From: an uncultured Acetatifactor sp.
GTDB taxonomy: Bacteria > Bacillota > Clostridia > Lachnospirales > Lachnospiraceae
NCBI GenBank assembly: GCA_910586215.1
Contig: CAJUGH010000014.1
Span: 1-54,218 of the forward strand
Reading direction: 5' to 3'
Length of the DNA: 54,218 nucleotides
A program made the translations under genes and the position numbers. The notes under the pieces are model-generated. The model was not told the origin of the DNA. It saw only the letters and a program-made list of their open reading frames with translations, and ran no database searches. This document shows, piece after piece, positions 14,832 through 23,256 of the stretch (the first letter of the stretch is position 1; each line of letters starts with the position of its first letter).

Positions 14832-17707
14832 CTGCATGCCTCCACCAGCATCATCAGCGCCATGGACTGCCCGTAAGGCATAGGACAGACAGGCACCTCC
14901 TTATACGCCTGGATGGTGGCAAATACCGGGGTGCCATAAGACACACCTTCTACAGTTCCGTCCTCCCGGATCTGTTCCAGGACGCCCCTTACCGCCTTCT
15001 CTCCTACCCGGGCATACCTTCCCGGCAGGTATCCCTTCCGGACAGCCTTCAGGATCCCATAGGCAAAGGCACAGGAAGCAGAGGTCTCCAGATAGGAATC
15101 CGGATCATCCAGGATGGTGTGCCACAGGCCGCTTTCATCCTGGCAGGCCGCCAGGGCATCCACCTGCCTGCGAAGGGTTCCCAGCAGGAACTCCCCTACC
15201 CCTGTATGGGCAGCACTGTCCAGGCACTCCAGATAGTCCACAAGCCCTGCCGTGTACCAGGAATTTCCCCTGGCCCACAACGCCCCGGCAAAATGGTGTC
15301 CCTCCTCAAAGGTCCACCCATGGTAGAACAACCCGGACTTTCGATCCGACAGGTATTTGATATGTACCAGGAACTGCCGTATACTCTCCTGGATATAACG
15401 TTCCTCCCCCAGGATCCTGCCCATGTGCGCAAGAAAAAGCACTGCCATATACAGGGTATCGTCCCAGAGCTGACCCTTGTTCTCATTGCCGCTGACCACA
15501 TGCTGCAGGCCCCCCTCCCCGGTCCTGGGCAGCCGGTCCATGACACCATAAAGCCACTGCCCCAAAAGAGGCAGGTAGGCGTCATTTCCCGTCTCTTCAT
15601 AGAGACAGGCCAGGGTCAGCATAGGGCAGGTGGTGTTGATATTCTGCTCCGGAAGCCCTTTCTCTATCTGCCCTGCAAACCAGTGTTCCAGGTATTCCAA
15701 GACTTCCCGGTCTCCCTGTACCTTGTAGTACTGGTACATGGCAAACAGCGCCACTCCCTGGGGCCATTCCCAGGCATCCATGGAGATAATGCTGATGGGA
15801 CAGTTCTCCTCCACGGCACCGTCCGCCTCCATGTGCTGCATCCTGCCCAGGATGGCTTCCATATATCCTTCCATCCGCTTCCTGTCCGGACCATCCAGCC
15901 CAATAGCCCTGCGGTAGGGTACCGGATAGCGGAAAGCCTCCAGGGCCAGGGCGTTCCAGGCTGCCCGCACCCGGCCTCCTGGCAAGGCTTCCACATGGAT
16001 ATCCCGGTTCCAGCCTTCAGGTTCCCGGCTGTCCGTCTCCTGCCTGCCTCTTTCCTCTATGGCGCCTGCCGTGCTGCCAGCCAGGCCCGGGACATCCTTT
16101 TCCTCCCAGACCTCCAGGGAGAATACCCCCCAGGTATCCCCCAGGGCCGTGGTGTCCAGTCGCTTTGCCGGGCCCTCATAGCCAGCCAGCACCACCATCT
16201 TCCCGTCTTCTGACACCCATGCAGGCGCCTGCCTGCCGTCGAACATCCATTTTTCCACCCTAAGCCTAAGGCACACCATTCCATCCGGTTTCTTATCCCG
16301 TATGATAAAATCCTTCCCCTGCTGTGTGATCCGAAGATCCCCGCAGTCCCCTCCCAGTTCGAACCGGAAGGACAGATGATCCGTCTCATAGCATCCGTTT
16401 TTGTCTGCGTCCAGGATATAGTGGAAGCTCCCCCGGTCCGTCACCAGCCCCAGTGTCCCCAATATCCTGTTTTCGGCCTGTACGGCCCAGGTGAATCCGG
16501 AACAGAAATCATGGTCCCCCATCCGGCAGCGCAGCCGGAAGAACCTGGGCTGTTCCCTGTTCCACACCACCATCACATTGCGTCTCTGGGCCCAGCAGTC
16601 GCACATGGCAAAAGCCCCCATGGAAATCTCCCCCCTCTGCCAGGAATAGGCCGTCAGATCCGGGCTGTCCACTTCCCGGATAATGGTCAGGTCTGCCTCT
16701 TCCCTGCGCAGGGTGTTGCAGCGGTAATAGGTATGGGCCAGGAAACGTTCCTTTTCCGCAAAAAGCGGGAACAGTTCCTGGGGACATACTGGAGGAAAGC
16801 AGAGGGACTCCAGGGAAACCGCCCCCTTCTGCAGCATCCCCTCATCGGGAACCTGTCCGTATCTTCCCCCGGTGCCCTGCCAGATGGCCCAGGCCAGGGA
16901 GCCATTGTCCACATCCCGGTACGCCCTGGCCTGGGGCGGTGTCAGCTGTCCCAGGGTTACATTGTAATGGGAGGCCAGCATTTTCCAGGCGTAGCCGTTC
17001 AGTTCCTCTGCCATCTGCCGGATGTCCCTGTCCCGGAAGAAGGCCAGCATCCGCATGATCTCCTGCATGGCCACCAGGATATAGGCCGAACTGTTGTATT
17101 CGCTGAAGGCACCGTTATACCGGGTGTAGGCACACAGTCTTTCCAGCCGGTCCCTGCCCATGGCCTTCAGTCTCCCATCCTCCAGAAGTTCCCCCGCCGC
17201 CGTGATGGTCATACACCCCATCAGACTCATGTTGGTATAATCCTCCCCCACATTACGCCTGATACTGCATTCCATGGCATTGCGGATGGCAGTATGGAGC
17301 TTGGTGCGCAGTCCCTCTGGCAGCCTGTCCCCGCACAGCAGGCAGACCCCGATCAGATCCTTGCCGATAAAGTCCGACCAGTTGTAGTCCGGGGCCAGCA
17401 TCTGCTCCAGATTCTCCTCCAGGTAATAGGGCCACAGGCCAAAGGTCCTGCTGCCCGGTCTCACATCCTGTAAGCCGCAGATCCTCTCCAGGGCCTGGAA
17501 TGCCCTGTCATACACCTCTTCCCTTCCCAGGATCAGCACACTGGCCGCATAGTCTGCCGTGTCCCGGATCACATGGGTCCTGCCCGTGCGCCGGGTATGA
17601 TATCCTCCCACCCAGTGGGCATATTCCCTGACAATCAGGGATTCCTCCTTGTCATATGCCGCTTCCATTTCCCGAAGCAGTCTGTCCGCCATCTCCTGCC
17701 GGTTCAT
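14822..17707 (-). CDS. Two-domain protein: alpha-toroid N-terminal half plus GH105-like unsaturated rhamnogalacturonyl hydrolase
   Basis: A 961-residue cytoplasmic protein. The C-terminal about 370 residues match GH88/GH105 hydrolases such as YteR/YesR, which release unsaturated galacturonate from rhamnogalacturonan disaccharides: 'WDDTLYMAVLFLAHMG' carries the catalytic Asp, and 'GLFYHGW...ALWARGNSWY' forms the substrate wall. The N-terminal about 570 residues are helical, then beta-rich, resembling heparinase II/III or DUF2264-like (alpha/alpha)6-toroid proteins; I cannot name the family firmly. GH105 enzymes are usually about 370 residues, so this is a fusion. Start at 17707 chosen because AAGGAGG lies 6 bases upstream. 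The SBP terminator precedes it; transcription of the enzymes may be partly read-through. Confidence 0.78.
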   Translation of the reverse strand: MNRQEMADRLLREMEAAYDKEESLIVREYAHWVGGYHTRRTGRTHVIRDTADYAASVLILGREEVYDRAFQALERICGLQDVRPGSRTFGLWPYYLEENLEQMLAPDYNWSDFIGKDLIGVCLLCGDRLPEGLRTKLHTAIRNAMECSIRRNVGEDYTNMSLMGCMTITAAGELLEDGRLKAMGRDRLERLCAYTRYNGAFSEYNSSAYILVAMQEIMRMLAFFRDRDIRQMAEELNGYAWKMLASHYNVTLGQLTPPQARAYRDVDNGSLAWAIWQGTGGRYGQVPDEGMLQKGAVSLESLCFPPVCPQELFPLFAEKERFLAHTYYRCNTLRREEADLTIIREVDSPDLTAYSWQRGEISMGAFAMCDCWAQRRNVMVVWNREQPRFFRLRCRMGDHDFCSGFTWAVQAENRILGTLGLVTDRGSFHYILDADKNGCYETDHLSFRFELGGDCGDLRITQQGKDFIIRDKKPDGMVCLRLRVEKWMFDGRQAPAWVSEDGKMVVLAGYEGPAKRLDTTALGDTWGVFSLEVWEEKDVPGLAGSTAGAIEERGRQETDSREPEGWNRDIHVEALPGGRVRAAWNALALEAFRYPVPYRRAIGLDGPDRKRMEGYMEAILGRMQHMEADGAVEENCPISIISMDAWEWPQGVALFAMYQYYKVQGDREVLEYLEHWFAGQIEKGLPEQNINTTCPMLTLACLYEETGNDAYLPLLGQWLYGVMDRLPRTGEGGLQHVVSGNENKGQLWDDTLYMAVLFLAHMGRILGEERYIQESIRQFLVHIKYLSDRKSGLFYHGWTFEEGHHFAGALWARGNSWYTAGLVDYLECLDSAAHTGVGEFLLGTLRRQVDALAACQDESGLWHTILDDPDSYLETSASCAFAYGILKAVRKGYLPGRYARVGEKAVRGVLEQIREDGTVEGVSYGTPVFATIQAYKEVPVCPMPYGQSMALMMLVEACREV

Positions 17708-17865
17708 AGATACCCTCCTTCCCGTTTCCTGCCATGCCCCGTGCCGTCTAATCCCCATGCCTGGTATAGTCCCCGGCTGCCTTGACCGTAGGCAGCTACT
17801 GCCAGGATACTTCTTCTCCTGGGATATCCCTGCCCAACGCCTGCGGCGGGATTACCGGCTATGAC

Positions 17866-17892
17866 AGAAAAAGGGCTGCTCCTGGCAGCCCT
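17866..17892 (-). terminator. Terminator after the solute-binding protein gene
   Basis: GGGCTGC-CAGGA-GCAGCCC followed by TTTTT on the minus strand, starting about 17 bases after the gene's stop. It would separate the transporter genes from the enzymes, or attenuate them. The other 158 bases up to the next start show no clear promoter. Confidence 0.8.
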
Positions 17893-17908
17893 TCCCTTTG
17901 CCCAACCA

Positions 17909-19543
17909 TTATTTTGCCTTGAATGCATCTATCTGCCCCTGCAAGGTGGACAGGATATCCTGCAGCCCTGCATTATTCATTTTGCTTTCATAATCTTCAT
18001 AATAAGCCTTCCAGTCATCCCCCATGGCACCGCTCTGCAGAGCCATGGAATATTCCTCTGTCACAGCCTGGGTCTGCTCCAACTGGGTGGCAATGTCCGC
18101 CACCTTGGCTGAAAAGCCCATCAAATCAGATATATCATTGTCTGTTGCATTGTTAATCTCCAGGGCCAGTTCATTTTCCCCATCCTTGCAGCCCTGGTTC
18201 AAGTATGCATGGAAGGTATTGCCCATGATCCACTTCATGGCCGCATAGGAGGCATCCACCCCACCCTGGGTGCCGTCATACTCCAACGTCTTGATGTGGG
18301 TGTCATCCAGTTTCTCATAGTGGGTGTTCTCGATTCCATATACCACCAGGTTGTAAAGGGCCGTTCCTTCCTCTGTGGTCATCAGTTCAATCAGACGCAT
18401 GGCCTTATCCGGATTCTGGCACTTGGTGGTGATGCCGTTACCGCCAGCCGCCCAGGTATTGGTGATGTAATAATTGGTGAAAAGTGGAATTGCATACACC
18501 TCAAATCCGTAGGTATCACTATAGTACCTGGACACAGATTCCTCATCTCCTGCCTGGTTGTTGATACAGTAAATATGAGAGACTTCATTCATCATGTTCG
18601 CTCCCTCGAAATCCTTTCCATTGATGGTCAGGATGTCAGGATGGATATATCCTTTCTTGTACCATTCGGCAGAAATCTCATAGGCCTTCAGAATATCCTC
18701 TGTCATGTAAATATTTTCCACTTTGTCGCTGTCCTTGGATTTGATGAACTTGCCATAGATGGTATCATATCTGTCCGTAAATCCATATTGAGTGGAATAA
18801 GAACTGCCAAGGGGAGGCATATATTTGTTGTTCCCCTCTCCCGCCTGCACAGCTTCACAATAGTCTTCCATGGCCGCCGCTATGGTCTCCACATCCCTGT
18901 CCTTGTCTTGAAGGATCTCCCGCATGGCATCCAGATCCCCATACTTATCCATGTATTCCTTTGGTGTGATGAAATACATCATATTGGCTGCCCTCTGGTA
19001 GTTGGGCACGATATAGGTGTGTCCGTCAATGCTGCCCAGTTCCCACAGCCAGTCTGGCAGTTCCTGCTTCAAGGTGTCGTTGGATGCCAGGTAATCATCC
19101 AGGGCCAGGAAAGAACCTTTCCCCACTTCCTCTGCGAAATCCAGTCCCACTGTGTTCAGGATGTCGATCTGCTGGCTTGCAGACTGGGCCAGGATCACGG
19201 CATTTTTGTACTCACTGCCTGTATAGCAGTTGAAGTTCACCGTCACATTCTCCATGCCGGGATAGGTCTTCAACAATTCATTGAAGGCTTCCTCCACCAG
19301 TTCCGTGTCCTTCTGGATCCCGTTGCCACGGTACCACCACTCCAGGGTCACAGGGCCTGCATCGGCCTGGTCCTGGGAACCTTCCTGTGTGCTGGATTCC
19401 TGTGCGGAATCCTGTGTCCCGCCATCCTGTGTTCCCTCTCCCGGCACACTGCCTTCCTGGCCGCCTCCATTGCCACAGCCAGCCAGTCCTGCCAGCAGCA
19501 TTGCGGATAACCCAAGTGCCATCCATCGCTTTGTTCTCTTCAT
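17909..19543 (-). CDS. Extracellular solute-binding lipoprotein of a CUT1-type sugar ABC transporter
   Basis: A 544-residue family 1 solute-binding protein anchored outside the membrane. The signal peptide ends in a clear lipobox 'LAGLAGC' (Cys23), followed by a Gly/Gln/Ser-rich linker to about residue 60. The body has the long (>500 residues) form seen in LplA/YtcQ-type proteins that bind pectic oligosaccharides. It follows two permease genes, and no ATPase is encoded here, so a shared MsmX-type ATPase elsewhere must power import. GGAGGAGAG precedes the ATG. The ligand is inferred from the neighbouring pectinolytic enzymes. Confidence 0.9.
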   Translation of the reverse strand: MKRTKRWMALGLSAMLLAGLAGCGNGGGQEGSVPGEGTQDGGTQDSAQESSTQEGSQDQADAGPVTLEWWYRGNGIQKDTELVEEAFNELLKTYPGMENVTVNFNCYTGSEYKNAVILAQSASQQIDILNTVGLDFAEEVGKGSFLALDDYLASNDTLKQELPDWLWELGSIDGHTYIVPNYQRAANMMYFITPKEYMDKYGDLDAMREILQDKDRDVETIAAAMEDYCEAVQAGEGNNKYMPPLGSSYSTQYGFTDRYDTIYGKFIKSKDSDKVENIYMTEDILKAYEISAEWYKKGYIHPDILTINGKDFEGANMMNEVSHIYCINNQAGDEESVSRYYSDTYGFEVYAIPLFTNYYITNTWAAGGNGITTKCQNPDKAMRLIELMTTEEGTALYNLVVYGIENTHYEKLDDTHIKTLEYDGTQGGVDASYAAMKWIMGNTFHAYLNQGCKDGENELALEINNATDNDISDLMGFSAKVADIATQLEQTQAVTEEYSMALQSGAMGDDWKAYYEDYESKMNNAGLQDILSTLQGQIDAFKAK

Positions 19544-19636
19544 AACCCGTCTCTCCTCCTTACTGATTTTGTGATATATTTCACGGTTAGAAAGTGTCTC
19601 TTTGGCAATCTCTATCCGATTACATCCTGCAATTCT

Positions 19637-19731
19637 AGAGAAAAATCTTCATTCCCTTCACACTTGACATGTCGCCTCGGCGTCAGTGCCATCTTTGATG
19701 GCACAAACTCTTCATTCCGTGCACACTTTAG
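19637..19731 (-). repeat. Intergenic repeat family, copy 3 (two half-sites around hairpins)
   Basis: Minus strand, from the permease stop: AGTGTGCACGGAATGAAGAG, hairpin GTGCCATC-AAA-GATGGCAC, hairpin CGCC-GAG-GCG, ACATGTC, then AAGTGTGAAGGGAATGAAGAT. Two direct copies of the core thus flank two stem-loops. It fills most of the 184-base gap between the permease and the binding-protein gene, so it lies inside the operon. Confidence 0.65.
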
Positions 19732-20612
19732 CCCTTCACCCCGCCCAGGGTCATGCCCTTGGCAAAATATTTCTGGAAGAAGGGGAACACACACAGCACA
19801 GGCCCTGCGGCCACCATGGCCATGGCGTAGCGGAAGCTCTCAGAGGGGAATACCTCCCCGCCCATCAACTGCCCTGTCTCTGCCAGTTGCTTCAGATATT
19901 CTGCTTCCTTCAGAATCTTCTGTAACAGATACTGCAGGGAATACAGATCCGGCTTCGTAATATAGAGCAGGGCAGTATTCCAGTCATTCCACTTGTTCAC
20001 CAGAAACAGGAATCCGATACTGGCCAGCACCGGCTTGCACAGGGGCATGACAATCTTGAAACAGATGTACAGTTCCCCCGCCCCGTCAATCTTGGCCGCC
20101 TCGATCAGTTCCGTTGGCAGACTCTTGTAATTGGTCCTGATAATGATCAGGTTGTATGCGGACACCAGCCCCGGCAGGATATAGACCCAGATGGTGTTGT
20201 TCAAGTGCAGGTACTTCACGATCAGCAGGTAGGAGGGCACCATGCCACCGCTGAACAGCATGGTGAACAGTACGAAGAAGGACACCGGTCCCCGCAGACG
20301 GTAATTGGGCCTGGACAAGGGATAGGCCATCACCCCCATGATCAGCACTGCCAGGAATGTGGACACTGCCGTGAAAAGGATGGTGGTCCGGTAAGAATGC
20401 AGGATCTGGGTAGGGTCGCTGAATACCATCCTGTATGCGCTGAGGGAAAACTGCCTGGGAATCAAGTGGTATCCATCCCGCACCAGGGATATCTCGTCTG
20501 TAAAGGAGATGGATATCACCATCAGGAATGGGACAACATACATCACCACCATCAGCAGGAATACCATATGTAATACAATCTGTCCCCCGGGGACTTTTTT
20601 CTTTTTTCTCAT
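19728..20612 (-). CDS. Carbohydrate ABC transporter permease (LplC/YtcP type)
   Basis: A 294-residue inner-membrane permease with six hydrophobic helices. The cytoplasmic EAA loop that docks the ATPase is 'ELIEAAKIDGAGELYICFKIVMP' near residue 180. The C-terminus 'FFQKYFAKGMTLGGVKG' is the hallmark ending of LplC/YtcP/YesQ-type sugar permeases. It partners the permease at 20704-21642 and the binding protein at 17909-19543. AGAGGAG precedes the ATG. A 91-base gap to the upstream permease has no terminator. Confidence 0.93.
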   Translation of the reverse strand: MRKKKKVPGGQIVLHMVFLLMVVMYVVPFLMVISISFTDEISLVRDGYHLIPRQFSLSAYRMVFSDPTQILHSYRTTILFTAVSTFLAVLIMGVMAYPLSRPNYRLRGPVSFFVLFTMLFSGGMVPSYLLIVKYLHLNNTIWVYILPGLVSAYNLIIIRTNYKSLPTELIEAAKIDGAGELYICFKIVMPLCKPVLASIGFLFLVNKWNDWNTALLYITKPDLYSLQYLLQKILKEAEYLKQLAETGQLMGGEVFPSESFRYAMAMVAAGPVLCVFPFFQKYFAKGMTLGGVKG

Positions 20613-20703
20613 GCCAGATCTCCTCTGCCCGTCTTGCCGGACCGTTTTCAGAATGGTTATCCTTCCCGTTCTATTATTGTGTACCTGCCTTGCTTAGGAA
20701 CTG

Positions 20704-21642
20704 TTAAAACAGGCTATTGTCCGGGCTGATCTTTCGCACCAGTCCATTGGTGCCAGTCACCAGCAGCAGGCCGGTGAGGGACTGGAAGAGTCCTACCGCC
20801 GTTGATTTCTCCAGGGCGCCATTCTGCAGGGCCCGGAAGGTGTATGTATTGATGATATCTGTTGTGGAATACAACAGGCCCACATCCTTGGGCACCTGGT
20901 AAAACAGTCCGAAATCTCCCGAGAACAGGTGGCCGATGGCCAGGATGGTGGTGATCACCATCACCGGGACCAGGTGGGGTATGACCACATGCCAGGTCTG
21001 CTGTCTCTTGTTGGCCCCGTCCAGGGCCGCCGCCTCCAGCAGGGATTCATCCATGCCCATCAGGGAAGCGTAATAGATGATACTGTTCATCCCCACTGTC
21101 TGCCACACATGGGTGATGGTCAGGATCGCCGGCCAGTAGCCTGGTTTCATATACCACTGGACTTTGCTCCCGCCCAGGGCGGTAATCACCTGGTTGGCGA
21201 TGCCGTAAGAGGGGTTCAGAATGATATACACGATAAAAGCCACAATGACCGCACTCATAAACCGTGGCAGGATCACCACCGTATTGTAGAACTTCAGCGC
21301 ACGCCTGGATTTCAAATTGTAGAACATCAGCGCCAGCCCTACCCCTGTCACCAGATCCACCACCAGGAAGGTGATGCTGTACAGCACAGTGTTGCCGATG
21401 ACCCTGGCCGCATCCTGGGAGGTGAAGAAGAACCGGAAGTTCTGAAGCCCGCACCAGGGGCTGTCCAGGATCCCCAGGTTAGGATTGTAATCCTTGAATG
21501 CAATCACAATACCCGCCATGGGAAGATAATTGAATACCAGAAATAACAGGATCCCCGGCAGCACCATCAGATTCAAGTGAAAATTTTCCTTCCGTGCCAC
21601 CTTGCTGGAAGCTATGCTTTTATGTGTGCCTATGGCCCTCAT
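20704..21642 (-). CDS. Carbohydrate ABC transporter permease (LplB/YteP type)
   Basis: A 312-residue inner-membrane permease, first gene of the transporter operon. Six helices follow the opening 'FHLNLMVLPGILLFLVFNYLPMAGIVIAFKDY', typical of LplB/YteP. The EAA loop is 'SLLEAAALDGANKRQQTWHVVIP' near residue 215, and the C-terminus 'GTNGLVRKISPDNSLF' matches the family. GGGGAGG touches an ATG at 21651 and is 9 bases from the ATG at 21642, so I start at 21642. The operon is divergent from the YesN/YesM-like regulators, which probably control it. Confidence 0.92.
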   Translation of the reverse strand: MRAIGTHKSIASSKVARKENFHLNLMVLPGILLFLVFNYLPMAGIVIAFKDYNPNLGILDSPWCGLQNFRFFFTSQDAARVIGNTVLYSITFLVVDLVTGVGLALMFYNLKSRRALKFYNTVVILPRFMSAVIVAFIVYIILNPSYGIANQVITALGGSKVQWYMKPGYWPAILTITHVWQTVGMNSIIYYASLMGMDESLLEAAALDGANKRQQTWHVVIPHLVPVMVITTILAIGHLFSGDFGLFYQVPKDVGLLYSTTDIINTYTFRALQNGALEKSTAVGLFQSLTGLLLVTGTNGLVRKISPDNSLF

Positions 21643-21788
21643 CCGTCCCATCCTCCCCTACTTTCCATCCTTACCCTTGTATATGTCAGTCCACGTCCCA
21701 GGTACACTCTCTTACTTCTCTCCCATTGGCGCTACAGGCTTCCCTGTATGCTCCCTACAGTCTCCTCTGTCCTGTACCTGTTACAGTT

Positions 21789-21794
21789 ATTATA
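21789..21794 (-). promoter_or_regulatory. Candidate -10 box of the transporter operon
   Basis: TATAAT on the minus strand, with only a weak -35 (TGGATA, 18-base spacing), as expected for an activator-dependent promoter. The 396-base divergent region 21643-22038 also holds GTTAC-ATTG-GTAAC and several TGTTAC/GTAAC half-sites (about 21829-21905) that could bind the YesN-like regulator. Confidence 0.45.
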
Positions 21795-21912
21795 AACATT
21801 TTCCATATCCCATATCCAGTGGCGTTTTGTAACTTCCCACATCCCTTTGTGCCATAATAAATGCCCCTATGTCCCCTTTTGTTACATTGGTAACCCTCTT
21901 GTAACCTGGCGG

Positions 21913-21941
21913 TTGAAAGCCGAAAAAAGGTATGTTACTAT
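21913..21941 (+). promoter_or_regulatory. Promoter of the two-component regulator genes
   Basis: TTGAAA (21913-21918) and TACTAT (21936-21941) with a 17-base spacer, about 100 bases upstream of the response regulator. Confidence 0.6.
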
Positions 21942-22038
21942 GAGGAGGAAGTATCATTGAGACAGTGCTTTTGACCTGGAACCAGGGAATATATGCTCCC
22001 ACAGGGAAAAGCCCAAAGAACAGCCAGGAGGTGTCACT

Positions 22039-23256
22039 ATGTACCCATTGATTATCGTGGATGACGAGGAGATCACCCGAATCGCCATCAGCGGCTATAT
22101 CCAGAAGAAGCATCCTGCCTTTCAAGTGGCCGGTATCTTCTCCAATGGAGCCGATGCCCTCCGGTTCCTCCAGGAACATCCTGTGAATGTAGTCATCACG
22201 GACATCCGTATGCCCCGCATGGATGGACTGGAATTGGTGGCACATATCCATGAGAACCACCCTGGTATCTTCGTGATTATTATCAGCGGCTACAGTGAAT
22301 TCGAGTATGCCCGGAAGGCCATCCGCTACGGCGTGGTCAACTATTTGTTGAAGCCCCTTGATTTTGCAGAACTGTCCCAGAACCTGGACAGTACCAGACA
22401 GCACCTGGATTCCATGCAGCCCCCTGCAGACTGTAAGGAAGAGGAGATCCAGCTCTTCTTTGTTGACTTGATCGCCGGCATTCTGAGCGACCCGGAACAG
22501 GCAGCAGAACGCTTCGCGCTGCTTGGGCTGGATGGCGATATTTCCGATTATAAGGGATGCCTCCTTACCCTTACCCTGGAGAAAAACGAGACCCTTTCCC
22601 AATGGAAATATGGCAGGGAGAAACTGGCCATTGCATTGCTCAATGGCCTTCGCATGCTCCTTCCCGATTACAGCATCTACCATCTGTTCCGCAGCGGCAT
22701 GCGGTACTATTTCGTGGCATTGTCCACCACACAGGTACCTGCCTTCTCCCACCAGGAGTTATGCAGTGCCCTCTTCCATCTGCTGCATTTTGACTGCAGT
22801 CTCCAGGTCCAGTCCTCCTTCGAGGATCTGGCTGCACTGCGGGCACCTTCCACAGCCCAGGATGACAGCAAGCACAATCTATCGCCAGAGGATACCGGGG
22901 GAGATGAGAATATTGTGATCCAGAAGGCCATGTCCTATATCCAGGCCCATTACGCAGAGGATCTCACCAGGGAGGATGTGGCAGATGCCGTCTTCCTCTC
23001 CTCTGCCTATTTCAGCCGTTTTTTCAAACAGAAAACGGGCTTAAGCTTTATCGATTACCTGACCACTGTACGGATGCAGAAGGCAGTGGAATTACTGGGA
23101 AGCCGCATGAAAGTAGGGGAAATCGCGAAGAAGGTGGGGTACCAGAGCCGCAACCGTTTCTTCATCAATTTCCGGCTCTACAGCGGCTATAATCCCACCG
23201 AATACCGCAGGCAGATCCTACGGATGGAGGATAACCATGAGGATGCAGAAGAATAA
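22039..23256 (+). CDS. YesN-type response regulator with AraC DNA-binding domain
   Basis: A 405-residue regulator. The receiver domain (1-120) has the acidic pair in 'IVDDEE', the phosphoacceptor Asp55 in 'VVITDIRMPRMDG' and the conserved Lys in 'YLLKPLDF'. The middle about 170 residues are a poorly conserved linker, and two AraC helix-turn-helix units occupy about 300-400 ('FSRFFKQKTGLSFIDYL', 'VGYQSRNRFFINFRLYSGYNPTEYR'). It overlaps the kinase gene by 20 bases, so the pair is co-translated. It is divergent from the sugar transporter operon, the usual target of YesN-type regulators. Confidence 0.93.
   Translation: MYPLIIVDDEEITRIAISGYIQKKHPAFQVAGIFSNGADALRFLQEHPVNVVITDIRMPRMDGLELVAHIHENHPGIFVIIISGYSEFEYARKAIRYGVVNYLLKPLDFAELSQNLDSTRQHLDSMQPPADCKEEEIQLFFVDLIAGILSDPEQAAERFALLGLDGDISDYKGCLLTLTLEKNETLSQWKYGREKLAIALLNGLRMLLPDYSIYHLFRSGMRYYFVALSTTQVPAFSHQELCSALFHLLHFDCSLQVQSSFEDLAALRAPSTAQDDSKHNLSPEDTGGDENIVIQKAMSYIQAHYAEDLTREDVADAVFLSSAYFSRFFKQKTGLSFIDYLTTVRMQKAVELLGSRMKVGEIAKKVGYQSRNRFFINFRLYSGYNPTEYRRQILRMEDNHEDAEE

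Noticed and set aside
19612..19794. 60-codon frame over the intergenic repeat and permease end
   Set aside because: It reads through the repeat element and has no ribosome site; best explained as a repeat.
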